The notes under the pieces were generated by a model that was given only the letters and a program-made list of their open reading frames with translations, did not search any database and was not told where the DNA came from. Positions 36,121 to 44,722 of a stretch of 64,000 nt of DNA are shown one piece after another. Within the stretch, counting starts at the first letter, position 1. Each line of letters begins with the position of its first letter. The position numbers and the translations under genes were made by a program. This stretch comes from G965212025 sp965237985 (GTDB lineage Bacteria; Pseudomonadota; Gammaproteobacteria; Poriferisulfidales; Oxydemutatoraceae): positions 868,001 through 932,000 of the forward strand of contig OZ250161.1 of NCBI GenBank assembly GCA_965237985.1. Reading direction: 5' to 3'.

Positions 36121-36615
36121 TCATATTACGACCACCGACAAAGGATCCGGGCCACGTAATTCCACATTGTGCTCGGCCGGCAAATCCACCGTTGTCGCAC
36201 AAAAATCAGGACAAATTGGCAACTCACGTCCTTTGCGATCTACCAGAATAGCGACCTTGATGGAAGATGGACGCCCGTAATCAAAAATTTCGTTCATCGC
36301 CGCACGCACAGTCCTGCCTGTGTAGAGCACATCGTCCACCAGCACGACATGCCGGTCATCAACGGAAACAGCAATTTCGGAAGGTTCAATGCGCGGGTGC
36401 AAACCGATGCGACTGAAGTCATCTCGGTAAAAATTGATATTGAGCGTTCCCAAAGGCAAACGCAGCGCAAACCTGGCATGCAGGCACTCAGCAATCCACA
36501 CGCCGCCGGTATGAATACCCAGCATGACCAAGGCATCGGCACCATGCTTTGCCACTGCCGGCGCAAGCTGGTCGCCCAACCGCTTCACCAACACTTCAGC
36601 GTTTTCCAAAATCAC
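36121..36615 (-). CDS. pyrR: PyrR pyrimidine regulator / uracil phosphoribosyltransferase family
   Basis: 164 aa from GTG 36615, overlapping ruvX by 4 bp. The PRPP-binding motif VVLVDDVLYTGRTVRAA lies at about residues 90-106. In gammaproteobacteria pyrR commonly follows ruvX and precedes pyrB and pyrC; here pyrB is missing and umuD follows. It could act as an RNA-binding regulator, as in Gram-positives, or just as a phosphoribosyltransferase; the sequence does not decide. Confidence 0.9.
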   Translation of the reverse strand: MILENAEVLVKRLGDQLAPAVAKHGADALVMLGIHTGGVWIAECLHARFALRLPLGTLNINFYRDDFSRIGLHPRIEPSEIAVSVDDRHVVLVDDVLYTGRTVRAAMNEIFDYGRPSSIKVAILVDRKGRELPICPDFCATTVDLPAEHNVELRGPDPLSVVVI

Positions 36616-37046
36616 TTTTCGCCCCCGGCAGAAAACCAGCTCTCCAATATTAAAGCCGCCGCTATTTTATCAATATCACCCCTACGGATCCTACGCCGGT
36701 GGAGGCGTGTGCGTTTTTCAAGCAGCAGTGAATACGCAAAAGTTGAGGTGTAGTCTTCGGAGGAAAAAGTGAGTGGCAAATGCGGAAACCGCTGGCGCAA
36801 CCCGCTGGCAAAGGAATCTATCCCAAACAACAAGGCACTTTGCGACTGCGGCCCCGGCCGGCCAACCACCAGGATCACCGGTTGCCAAACCGCAACCAAG
36901 GAAGACAAACCGCGCCAGTCCGGGCAACCACGCCTGGCACGCAAAGTGACCAAGGGCTGGGCGTGGTGCATCTTACCGTCGCCCACAGCAACCCCCACGC
37001 GAGCGAGTCCAAAATCAAATGCCATCGCCTTGCCCTCCGGTCGCAT
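36612..37046 (-). CDS. ruvX: Putative pre-16S rRNA nuclease (Holliday junction resolvase-like)
   Basis: About 144 aa from ATG 37046; a TTG at 37061 is also in frame. The RNase H-like YqgF fold is recognised by AFDFGLARVGVAVGD at the N-terminus, the strand VILVVGRP, and the C-terminal DIDKIAAALILESWF. It is thought to finish the 5' end of 16S rRNA. It lies directly after gshB (15 bp gap) and overlaps pyrR. The yqgE/algH gene usually between gshB and ruvX is absent. Confidence 0.92.
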   Translation of the reverse strand: MRPEGKAMAFDFGLARVGVAVGDGKMHHAQPLVTLRARRGCPDWRGLSSLVAVWQPVILVVGRPGPQSQSALLFGIDSFASGLRQRFPHLPLTFSSEDYTSTFAYSLLLEKRTRLHRRRIRRGDIDKIAAALILESWFSAGGEK

Positions 37047-37061
37047 ATCGTTCTCGAACAA

Positions 37062-38036
37062 TTATCGTCCCTCCGGCAAACGCTCCTCGATCGCCGTGAA
37101 AAGCACACTGCCAATGTCCAATCCAAAAGCCGAATTGATTTCACGCATGCCGGTAGGACTGGTAATGTTGACCTCCGTCAGCTTGCCTCCGATGATGTCC
37201 AGGCCGGCAAACAAAACCCCTATTTCTTCCAGAACCGGTGCCAGCCGTGCACAGATTTCCTGATCCTTGTCATCCAGCATGACACTCTTGCCAATCCCTC
37301 CTGCAGCCAGGTTGGCACGAAATTCTCCCGCCGCCGGAACTCTGAGCAAAGCACCTGGAACAGGATTGCCGGCGACCAACAGGACGCGCTTGTCGCCACT
37401 GCGATATTCCGGTATCAACTGCTGCGCCATAATCATTCGCCCGCCCTTCAAGGTCATGTTCTCAATAATCGCGACAACGTTTTCATCTCCTTGGCGCAGC
37501 ACAAAAACAGAATCCCCTCCCATGCTGTTAAGCGGTTTCATAACAATTGCCGACTGCTCAGCCAGAAAAGACTGAAAACGTTTCACATTGGCACTGACTA
37601 AAGTCGGCGGCCCCAAATCACTAAAACGTTGCATAAGCAGCTTTTCATTTGCGGTCTGCAAACCTTCGGGAGCATTGACCACCAACGCACCAGCATCTTC
37701 AGCAAAGGAGAGTATGCGACAGGCGTTGAAATACTCCGTGTCGATCGGCGGGTCCTTGCGCATCAAAATCGCATCAAACAAGCTCAGTGCCGCTTCACGC
37801 CGCTCTGTTTTTCGGCACCACTCGCCCCGAGTCAATGAGACATTGAAATCATAACCCGCCGCAAAGGCTTCCCCATCGCGCAAATAAAGATCAGCACATT
37901 CGATATAGAAAAGATCCCAGTTGCGTCTTTGTGCTGCATCCAGCAAACCCAGCGTCGTATCTTTCGCCGCTTTGATGCCGGCAACAGGGTCCATAACCAC
38001 CCCCAGGCGACGCCGCGTTTTTTTAGTTTTACTCAT
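37062..38036 (-). CDS. gshB: Glutathione synthetase
   Basis: 324 aa from ATG 38036 (MSKTKK); an extension to 38072 is not conserved. It joins gamma-glutamylcysteine and glycine with ATP. The ATP-grasp features are visible: MRKDPPIDTEY, IVMKPLNSMGGDSVF, the glycine-rich AAGGIGKSVML, and the C-terminal GLDIIGGKLTEVNITSPTG split around residue 285. First gene of gshB-ruvX-pyrR. Confidence 0.95.
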   Translation of the reverse strand: MSKTKKTRRRLGVVMDPVAGIKAAKDTTLGLLDAAQRRNWDLFYIECADLYLRDGEAFAAGYDFNVSLTRGEWCRKTERREAALSLFDAILMRKDPPIDTEYFNACRILSFAEDAGALVVNAPEGLQTANEKLLMQRFSDLGPPTLVSANVKRFQSFLAEQSAIVMKPLNSMGGDSVFVLRQGDENVVAIIENMTLKGGRMIMAQQLIPEYRSGDKRVLLVAGNPVPGALLRVPAAGEFRANLAAGGIGKSVMLDDKDQEICARLAPVLEEIGVLFAGLDIIGGKLTEVNITSPTGMREINSAFGLDIGSVLFTAIEERLPEGR

Positions 38037-39099
38037 CGTCCTGTCGGAGATGGCGCGACCATGAGCAGACAACCAGAAGCACCTTCCGCCACTTGCTCAT
38101 TTCCCGAGCTGTGCCACAGCGAGCCACCGTCTCATTATGCCCGAGAACAGACAAGTGAATACGCCTTCAAAACATCACCTCCTGCGTGCATAAAAACAGC
38201 CTGAGCTGCCTCATTTCCTGCCCCGTGTTCCCTTCGCGGCCTGGCAGTGCCACGCCCATAATCATGCCCATGAACCTGACAGAGCAAAATCTGTGCCAGC
38301 ATCGGTTCCGTCATGTGGATTACAGGTGGTTTTAGTTGTGTCGAGGCCACCAGTACCTGCCACTACCTGGCGTTTTCCAGTTCATGAAGAAATTTCTAAC
38401 CGTTAATTTGGCAAGAAAATTCCTGGAAAAGGCATTTTTGACCCAATGGTGCCATGGGTCAGCGTTGCCAGGAACACCAGGGAAATTCGGAAACCAGATT
38501 CCCGGCCATTACCGCCCGTCACCCAAGAGCCCGGTCACAAACAAAACGTTGCGGCCGCGCCGGACTAAAGTGGCAATCGAAACGAATTCGACTCTGCTCA
38601 CGAAAATTCACACTACCGACGCGTCCGTCTTCACCGGAGCCGGGCGGGACTTTCTGCCACCGCAACACATTCCAAGACAGAGAAACGCTGGTTTGCCGGT
38701 GGCAGGCGAACAGAAAGTGGACCACTGTTGGAGCAATGCTGCTTTTTCAATTGGCGACGGGTGCTACGGGACATCGCGGCCTCTCCCGGTCGTTCCCGCG
38801 GGCACCCCGATGATTTTAGCCACAGCCTTCATTCTGTAATTCACTTTGCCGAAAACCGCGCACCCTCATCTCTGTCGTTCTTTGCTTCAGGAATCCAGAA
38901 AGTCATTTTCAGACTGGTGAATCGAATCCAGGGTCTGTCCGAATGTGGATCTGAAATACGTGACCTGGCTGAGGTGGCGCGTTTTGCCCCTGCGAAACAA
39001 TGGTTGTAAAATCGCCCGCCAACGACAATGTTGTTTTAGAGCAATCTATCCTGAAATAATTTTGCCAGACCCCAACACGCACACTTTCGATACCCAGGA
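38037..39099. other. Gene-poor region between gshB and pstC (1.06 kb)
   Basis: No gene recognised on either strand; the longest open frame on the plus strand (38336-38839) has no familiar motif and no good ribosome binding site. It should contain the divergent promoters of gshB and pstC. I looked for a pho-box-like CTGTCAT repeat ahead of pstC and did not see one. pstS, which usually precedes pstC, is not here. Confidence 0.45.
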
Positions 39100-40449
39100 A
39101 TGACAACCGTATCCCTGACTTTAATCGTTCTCCTCCTGTCCGCCTTGGCCTATCGTGGCGCACTCAGAAAACTGGATCGACGAACAACAGCCCGACTCGA
39201 ATGTAACAAAGTCTTTTACGGATGGTATGTTGCTTTGTGGTGCTCCCTGCCATCTCTGCTCATCATCCTGGTGTGGTTGACGGTTTTGGAGCCCTACCTG
39301 CTGGATAAATTCGCAGCCGTCAGTCTGCCGGAGGAAATGCCCGATTTTCAGCGGGAATTCACGATCAAGAAATTGACGGATGGCGGCCAGCCATTGTCCC
39401 CCGAACTCGAACAAATCAGAGCATCGTATCTGCGCTTCGAGTCCGGCAACACGATGGTTTTGGGAATTTTTCTGACGGTGGCATTCCTCTTGTGTCTTGC
39501 CTGGGCTCTATCTCGTATCGGCCCCGGTTTGCAAGCCCAGAGAAGCGTTGAAAAACTCATGAAAATTTTTCTTTTCGGCTGTTCCACGGTGGCGGTATTA
39601 ACCACCCTTGGCATCATGCTTTCAGTGTTTGTTGAAACCCTGATGTTTTTTTCAGAAATATCACCGATCGGATTTTTTTTTGGTACACACTGGAGCCCGC
39701 AAACCGCGATACACGAAGACCAGATAGGGGCATCCGGCTCCTTTGGGGCGGTGCCCTTGTTCGTCGGGACCCTGTTGATTTCCCTGATCGCCATGCTCAT
39801 TGCCGTACCGACAGGCCTGTTGTCCGCCATTTATCTCTCTGAATATGCCGATCAGCGATTAAGGCAGATACTCAAACCCATGCTTGAGGTTCTGGCAGGC
39901 GTTCCCACTGTTGTGTATGGTTTTTTTGCGGCACTGACGATTGCCCCACTCATCAGGGATGTGGGCACTTTTTTTGGTTTTGAAACTTCTTCGGAAAATG
40001 CGCTCTCCGCAGGCATCGCCATGGGATTCATGATCATTCCTTTCATCTCCTCACTTTCCGATGACGTGATCAAAGCCGTTCCCCAGAATTTGCGCGACGG
40101 TTCTTATGGGCTTGGAGCGACGAAACGCGAAACCATCACCAAGGTTGTGCTGCCGGCAGCTTTGCCCGGGATCGTCGGCAGCATTTTGCTGGCAGTGTCA
40201 CGCGCTGTGGGGGAAACCATGATCGTCGTGATGGCAGCGGGGCTTGCGGCACATTTGACAGCCAATCCGCTGGAGTCTGTTTCCACTGTCACTGTGCAAA
40301 TTGTGACTCTGCTGGTAGGTGACCAGGAATTCGACAGCCCAAAAACACTCGCCGCTTTCGCGCTGGGCATGACTTTGTTTGTGGTGACATTCATTCTGAA
40401 CGCCTTGGCTTTGCATATTGTCAGGAAACACCGGACGCTCTATGACTAG
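39100..40449 (+). CDS. pstC: Phosphate ABC transporter permease PstC
   Basis: 449 aa. One of two membrane subunits of the high-affinity phosphate importer. Helices are clear at residues 3-18 and 38-62, then a periplasmic loop, and the transport core (about 220-440) with the ABC-contact EAA-like loop GLGATKRETITKVVLPAALPG split near residue 345. It is longer than E. coli PstC (319 aa) because of an N-terminal extension with a large loop, as in Pseudomonas-type proteins. pstS and phoU are not adjacent. It overlaps pstA by 8 bp. Confidence 0.93.
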   Translation: MTTVSLTLIVLLLSALAYRGALRKLDRRTTARLECNKVFYGWYVALWCSLPSLLIILVWLTVLEPYLLDKFAAVSLPEEMPDFQREFTIKKLTDGGQPLSPELEQIRASYLRFESGNTMVLGIFLTVAFLLCLAWALSRIGPGLQAQRSVEKLMKIFLFGCSTVAVLTTLGIMLSVFVETLMFFSEISPIGFFFGTHWSPQTAIHEDQIGASGSFGAVPLFVGTLLISLIAMLIAVPTGLLSAIYLSEYADQRLRQILKPMLEVLAGVPTVVYGFFAALTIAPLIRDVGTFFGFETSSENALSAGIAMGFMIIPFISSLSDDVIKAVPQNLRDGSYGLGATKRETITKVVLPAALPGIVGSILLAVSRAVGETMIVVMAAGLAAHLTANPLESVSTVTVQIVTLLVGDQEFDSPKTLAAFALGMTLFVVTFILNALALHIVRKHRTLYD

Positions 40450-41686
40450 ACAGAAGCCACGCTCCATGCTGCTGGCCAAGCGCTGTGCTGCGGAAAAACG
40501 CTTCAGGTTTTACGGAGCTTTTTCCATCACTTTGTCACTGGCTTTTCTGGTCGTTCTTTTTTTCATTATTTTTTCCAAAGGCTACGGTGCTTTCGTGCAA
40601 ACCAGTATTTTGCTGGATATCCGCCTGGAGGACAAAACAGGAACTGAAATCCATGTTTATCGCACAGCAGTTCATGAGGCCCTCTCAAACAGGTTTCCCA
40701 ATGTCAAATCTCGTGTAGAGAAGCAGAAACTGTATAGAATGCTGAGCAGCATCGCCCCATTCGAATTGCGAGACCACATCCAGGAAAACCCTGGGCTCAG
40801 CGGCAAAAATTTCCCGATGTGGTTTACGGCCGGTGCCCGGGTGGATTGCCTTGCGAAAAATCCCGGGGGGCAGGAAAACCCCGCAACTGCCGACTGTCAA
40901 GGTGGTGACTTCATTCCCTGGGTCGACCGCCTGGTAGCAAGCGACAGGATAGAAACACATTTAAGCACAAACTTTTTAACACACGGGGATTCGCGAGATC
41001 CAGAAAATGCGGGAATCTTCAGTGCGCTGAAAGGTTCGTTCATGAGCATCTTCATCACGATTCTTCTGTCATTCCCTGTCGGCATAGCGACCGCTGTTTA
41101 TCTGGAAGAATTTGCCCCGACAAATCGCTTGACCGACCTGATTGAAATCAGCATCAACAACCTGGCGGCAGTCCCTTCCATCATTTTTGGAATACTGGGG
41201 TTGGCTGTGTTCATCAATTTTTTCGGATTGCCACGTTCGTCTGCGCTTGTCGGCGGCATGGTACTCGCGCTAATGACACTCCCGACCATCATCATTGCCA
41301 GCCGCGCTTCCTTGAAATCAGTTCCCTCGTCAATCCGTGATGCTGCACGCGCACTCGGGGCTTCAGAAATGCAGGTGGTCATTCACCAAGCCGTCCCACT
41401 CGCCATGCCGGGCATGCTGACCGGATCCATCATCGGCATTGCCCAGGCAATTGGCGAAACCGCGCCTTTGCTGCTGATTGGCATGGTGGCTTTCATTGTG
41501 GATCCGCCAGCCAATTTCAGCAGTCCGGCCAGCAGCCTGCCCGTGCAGATTTTTCTTTGGTCAGACAGCCCGGAACGTGGTTTTTCCGAACGTGCCTCAG
41601 GAACCATCATGGTTTTGCTGGTGCTTTTGGGAGTCTTGAATAGTCTGGCGGTCATCTTGCGCAAAAAGTTCGAAAAACACTGGTAG
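40442..41686 (+). CDS. pstA: Phosphate ABC transporter permease PstA
   Basis: 414 aa from ATG 40442, overlapping pstC by 8 bp. An N-terminal helix (about residues 25-48) precedes a periplasmic insertion (about 50-195), then five core helices. The cytoplasmic coupling loop ARALGASEMQVVIHQAVPLAMPG (split near 310) is typical. E. coli PstA is 296 aa; the extra N-terminal loop parallels that of the neighbouring PstC, so the two probably co-evolved. Confidence 0.93.
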   Translation: MTRQKPRSMLLAKRCAAEKRFRFYGAFSITLSLAFLVVLFFIIFSKGYGAFVQTSILLDIRLEDKTGTEIHVYRTAVHEALSNRFPNVKSRVEKQKLYRMLSSIAPFELRDHIQENPGLSGKNFPMWFTAGARVDCLAKNPGGQENPATADCQGGDFIPWVDRLVASDRIETHLSTNFLTHGDSRDPENAGIFSALKGSFMSIFITILLSFPVGIATAVYLEEFAPTNRLTDLIEISINNLAAVPSIIFGILGLAVFINFFGLPRSSALVGGMVLALMTLPTIIIASRASLKSVPSSIRDAARALGASEMQVVIHQAVPLAMPGMLTGSIIGIAQAIGETAPLLLIGMVAFIVDPPANFSSPASSLPVQIFLWSDSPERGFSERASGTIMVLLVLLGVLNSLAVILRKKFEKHW

Positions 41687-41698
41687 CATTTCGTATAG

Positions 41699-42511
41699 AT
41701 GGGCAGGAAGACAAAATTTGTGACCACAAAAGTGGTTGGTGAAACGACGGTTTCAAATCCGCGAGTTTCTTTGCGAAATATCTGCGTAAGCTACGGGGAA
41801 ATACCCGCCGTTCACGATGTCAGCATTGACATCGGTTCCCATCAGGTGACCTCTTTTATCGGTCCTTCCGGGTGCGGAAAATCCACTGTCCTCCGGTGCA
41901 TAAACCGCATGAACGACACGATCCCGAATTGTCGGATGAGCGGGCAGCTGTTACTTGACGGAACAGATATTTACAACTCGGAAGTGAACGTGGTTGAACT
42001 GCGTAAAAAAGTGGGGATGGTTTTTCAAAAACCCAACCCTTTCCCCAAATCCATTTATGACAACGTGGCCTACGGTGCCCGTCTGCACGCTCTTGCAAAT
42101 GGACCAGAGGAACTTGACCAAATCGTGAAAAACAGTTTGCGTAGAGCCGGCCTGCTCGATGAGGTCGGCGGGCAGCTTGATCTGCCAGGCACCTCCCTGT
42201 CAGGAGGGCAACAACAAAGACTGTGCATAGCCCGCGCCATCGCCGTCAATCCTGAAGTCATTCTCATGGACGAGCCATGCTCTTCTTTGGACCCCATCGC
42301 CACAGCAAAAGTGGAAGAATTGATCAACGAGTTACGAAAAAAATACACAATCGTAATCGTTACCCATTCCATGCAACAGGCAGCGAGGGTTTCTCAAAGG
42401 GTGGCTTATTTTCACCTTGGCCACCTTATCGAAGTGGGAAATGTGAAATCCCTGTTCAGAAATCCCCGTCACAAACTGACCGAGCAATACATCACTGGAC
42501 GCTTCGGATAA
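41699..42511 (+). CDS. pstB: Phosphate ABC transporter ATP-binding protein PstB
   Basis: 270 aa. Walker A GPSGCGKST (about residues 55-63), signature LSGGQQQRLCIARAI and Walker B VILMDEPCSSLDP are all intact. The Pst-type stretch INRMNDTIPNCRMSG identifies the family. It completes pstCAB; egtD converges on it 29 bp later. No phoU follows. Confidence 0.96.
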   Translation: MGRKTKFVTTKVVGETTVSNPRVSLRNICVSYGEIPAVHDVSIDIGSHQVTSFIGPSGCGKSTVLRCINRMNDTIPNCRMSGQLLLDGTDIYNSEVNVVELRKKVGMVFQKPNPFPKSIYDNVAYGARLHALANGPEELDQIVKNSLRRAGLLDEVGGQLDLPGTSLSGGQQQRLCIARAIAVNPEVILMDEPCSSLDPIATAKVEELINELRKKYTIVIVTHSMQQAARVSQRVAYFHLGHLIEVGNVKSLFRNPRHKLTEQYITGRFG

Positions 42512-42540
42512 GTAAAACTGTCCAGGTGGATTGCCCGTGA

Positions 42541-43521
42541 TCAGGGCACCGTCGCCAGGACCAGGGAAAAATATTCGTTTTCTGAAGAAAAAAGCTTTTC
42601 CAGCTCGAGACTGGAGCGGCTGACCATGTCGCGCAAACAGTCCTCCGTGTATTTCCTGCTGATTTCAGTCCGGATCGTTTCCTGTTTTTTGAATTCGATC
42701 GAATGGCCCAGGGAGCGAAAATTGACACGGTGGTCCCGAAGCGTGGCAAGATGCATTTCCACCCGGAGCTTTTTGTCGTTGAAAAATGCCCGGTGACAAA
42801 AGTTTTCCACGGAAAAGTCCGCACAAAGCTCCCGATTGAGCACATTCAACAGATTCAGATTGAAACGTGAGGTCAAACCAGCTTTGTCATCGTAGGCAGA
42901 ATTGAGAATTTCGGGGGCTTTGACACGGTCGGTGCCAATCAGCAGACCGTCTCCCGACGAAAACAGCTGGCGGATGTCAGCAAAAAATTCGTCTGCCTCT
43001 TCATGCGAAAAATTGCCGATGGTGCTGCCGAGAAAAACGCCGAGCTTGCGACCCTTAGGCAGGGATATATTGTCCAGACCGGCATGGAAATCTCCTATCA
43101 GACAGTTTATTTCAAGCCAAGGGAACTCCTGCGCCAGACTGTAGCTTGCGGATTCCAGCATGTCGGCGCAGATGTCCATGGGCCAGTACTCACATTTTAT
43201 GTTTTCCTGCTCGCAGGCCTTCAAAAGTATCCGGGTTTTCCTTGCCGTGCCACTGCCAAATTCGATGATGTGCCGGGGCCTCACAGAACTGAGCACTTCA
43301 GCCACGTTGGATTCCAGCAACTCTTTTTCAGCGCGCGTAAGATAGTATTCCTCCGTGTTGCAAATACGTTCAAACAGGCGCGACCCCAGATTGTCGTAAA
43401 AATATTTGGAAGGCAGCGAGCGGGGGTTGAAAAACAGATTGTCGCGCACATCATCGGCAATGGTATTCATCGGACGCACCGGCTCTACCACGAGAGAGCG
43501 GACTTTGCTGTCAACACCCAC
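42541..43521 (-). CDS. egtD: L-histidine N(alpha)-methyltransferase
   Basis: 326 aa. EgtD trimethylates histidine to hercynine, the first step of ergothioneine synthesis. The SAM-binding site is IIEFGSGTARKTRILL (about residues 85-100); YFYDNLGSRLFERI and TEEYYLTRAE at the N-terminus and FLGSTIGNF in the centre are family hallmarks. It is divergent from egtC-egtB. Its first 90 or so codons and leader are duplicated to the right (43565-43877), so a transcript from the original promoter would first cross a truncated copy. Confidence 0.95.
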   Translation of the reverse strand: MGVDSKVRSLVVEPVRPMNTIADDVRDNLFFNPRSLPSKYFYDNLGSRLFERICNTEEYYLTRAEKELLESNVAEVLSSVRPRHIIEFGSGTARKTRILLKACEQENIKCEYWPMDICADMLESASYSLAQEFPWLEINCLIGDFHAGLDNISLPKGRKLGVFLGSTIGNFSHEEADEFFADIRQLFSSGDGLLIGTDRVKAPEILNSAYDDKAGLTSRFNLNLLNVLNRELCADFSVENFCHRAFFNDKKLRVEMHLATLRDHRVNFRSLGHSIEFKKQETIRTEISRKYTEDCLRDMVSRSSLELEKLFSSENEYFSLVLATVP

Positions 43522-43877
43522 AACGCATTTCTATAGAAGCACCTGGCGCACTGCTGAATTCATTTGCCAAATTCGATGATGTGCCGGAGGGGCCCACAGA
43601 ACTGAGCACCTCAGCCACGTTGGATTCCAGCAACTCTTTTTTCAGCACGCCCAAGATAACATTCCTCCGTGTTGAAAATACGTTCAAACGGGCGCGACCC
43701 CAGATTGTCGTAAAAATATCTGGAAGGCAGCGAGCGGGGGTTGAAAAACAGATTGTCGCGCACATCATCGGCAATGGTATTCATCGGACGTGCCGGCTCT
43801 ACCACGAGAGAGCGGACTTTGCTGTCAACACCCACAACACATTTCTGTAGAGGCCCCGGCGCACTACTGAATTCATT
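43254..43877. repeat. Tandem duplication of the egtD 5' end (311 and 313 bp)
   Basis: Copy 1 (43254-43564) is the start of intact egtD plus 43 bp of leader. Copy 2 (43565-43877) repeats it, ending at the same GAATTCATT. In copy 2 the frame 43835-43611 starts like egtD for about 65 codons, then shifts because of an extra base in a T/A run near 43640. So copy 2 is a pseudogene fragment, but it still has the start codon and leader. About 10% or fewer of positions differ by eye. Confidence 0.9.
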
Positions 43878-43936
43878 GAAGTCAATGTATGATTGCCGAG
43901 ACCAACCTATCCCCGTGTGAGCACCACACCAAGACT

Positions 43937-44722
43937 ATGTGCCGCCTAGCAGCCTACTTTGGAAATAGAACCAGCCTGGAGAAATTCCTGATCGCCCCGG
44001 ATCATAGCCTCTACGCCCAGTCTTGGCAACCGCAGGAAATGAGTTATGCGAAATTGAACGCCGATGGTTTTGGTTTTGGCTGGTATCCCGAGTTGGGCAG
44101 ACCCACAATTTATCGTTCCATTACCCCAATCTGGAACGATTACAATTTGCCGGAAATCAGCACGGTTTTAACGGCCCCCCTGTGGCTGGCAATGGTCCGT
44201 AGCATCACCACGCGGGGGTGGCATTCTCCGGCCAACACCCAGCCTTTCCGCCACGGTCACTATCTTTTCGTTCACAACGGGTTTGTTGAAGGGTTCAATG
44301 ACGGACCCCGAACAAAAATACTGGCTGAACTCAGCCCGGAAATCACCGCAAACATCAAGGGATTGACTGATTCAGAATACCTGTTTGCACTTTTTTGTCA
44401 GTTTTCCAAAACCCGCCCGGATACCCTTGAACCAGCACTGCGAAAAGTCGTCAGGTGGTGCCGACGGCACCTGAAGGAGCACAGGATTCTACTGAACCTG
44501 ATATGTACTGATGGCAGGCAGGTGGTTGCACTTCGCCATGCTCAGAAAGATGAAGCCCCAACCTTGTATTGGACTGATGCCGCAGAAGGTTTTTCTCCGG
44601 GTTCCATATTGGTGGCATCGGAACCTTTCTCTGAACGTGGCACTTGGCACAGCATTCCCTCTGGACACTGTCTCACCATTCGGAATTACGCCGCCCCCGA
44701 AGCCCGGCTGGCAACTCTGTGA
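43937..44722 (+). CDS. egtC: Ergothioneine biosynthesis protein EgtC (class II glutamine amidotransferase)
   Basis: 261 aa from ATG 43937; this start puts the nucleophile cysteine at position 2 (MCRLAAYFG), as the Ntn-hydrolase mechanism requires. EgtC removes the gamma-glutamyl group from the hercynine-glutamylcysteine sulfoxide. Other conserved parts are ADGFGFGWYPE, TRGWHSPANTQPF and LFVHNGFVEGF. Its presence indicates the route that uses gamma-glutamylcysteine. It overlaps egtB by 4 bp; egtA and egtE are not in the window. Confidence 0.93.
   Translation: MCRLAAYFGNRTSLEKFLIAPDHSLYAQSWQPQEMSYAKLNADGFGFGWYPELGRPTIYRSITPIWNDYNLPEISTVLTAPLWLAMVRSITTRGWHSPANTQPFRHGHYLFVHNGFVEGFNDGPRTKILAELSPEITANIKGLTDSEYLFALFCQFSKTRPDTLEPALRKVVRWCRRHLKEHRILLNLICTDGRQVVALRHAQKDEAPTLYWTDAAEGFSPGSILVASEPFSERGTWHSIPSGHCLTIRNYAAPEARLATL

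Noticed and set aside
38336..38839. 167-codon plus-strand frame upstream of pstC
   Set aside because: No ribosome binding site, no domain, atypical composition; overlapped by another frame of similar length.
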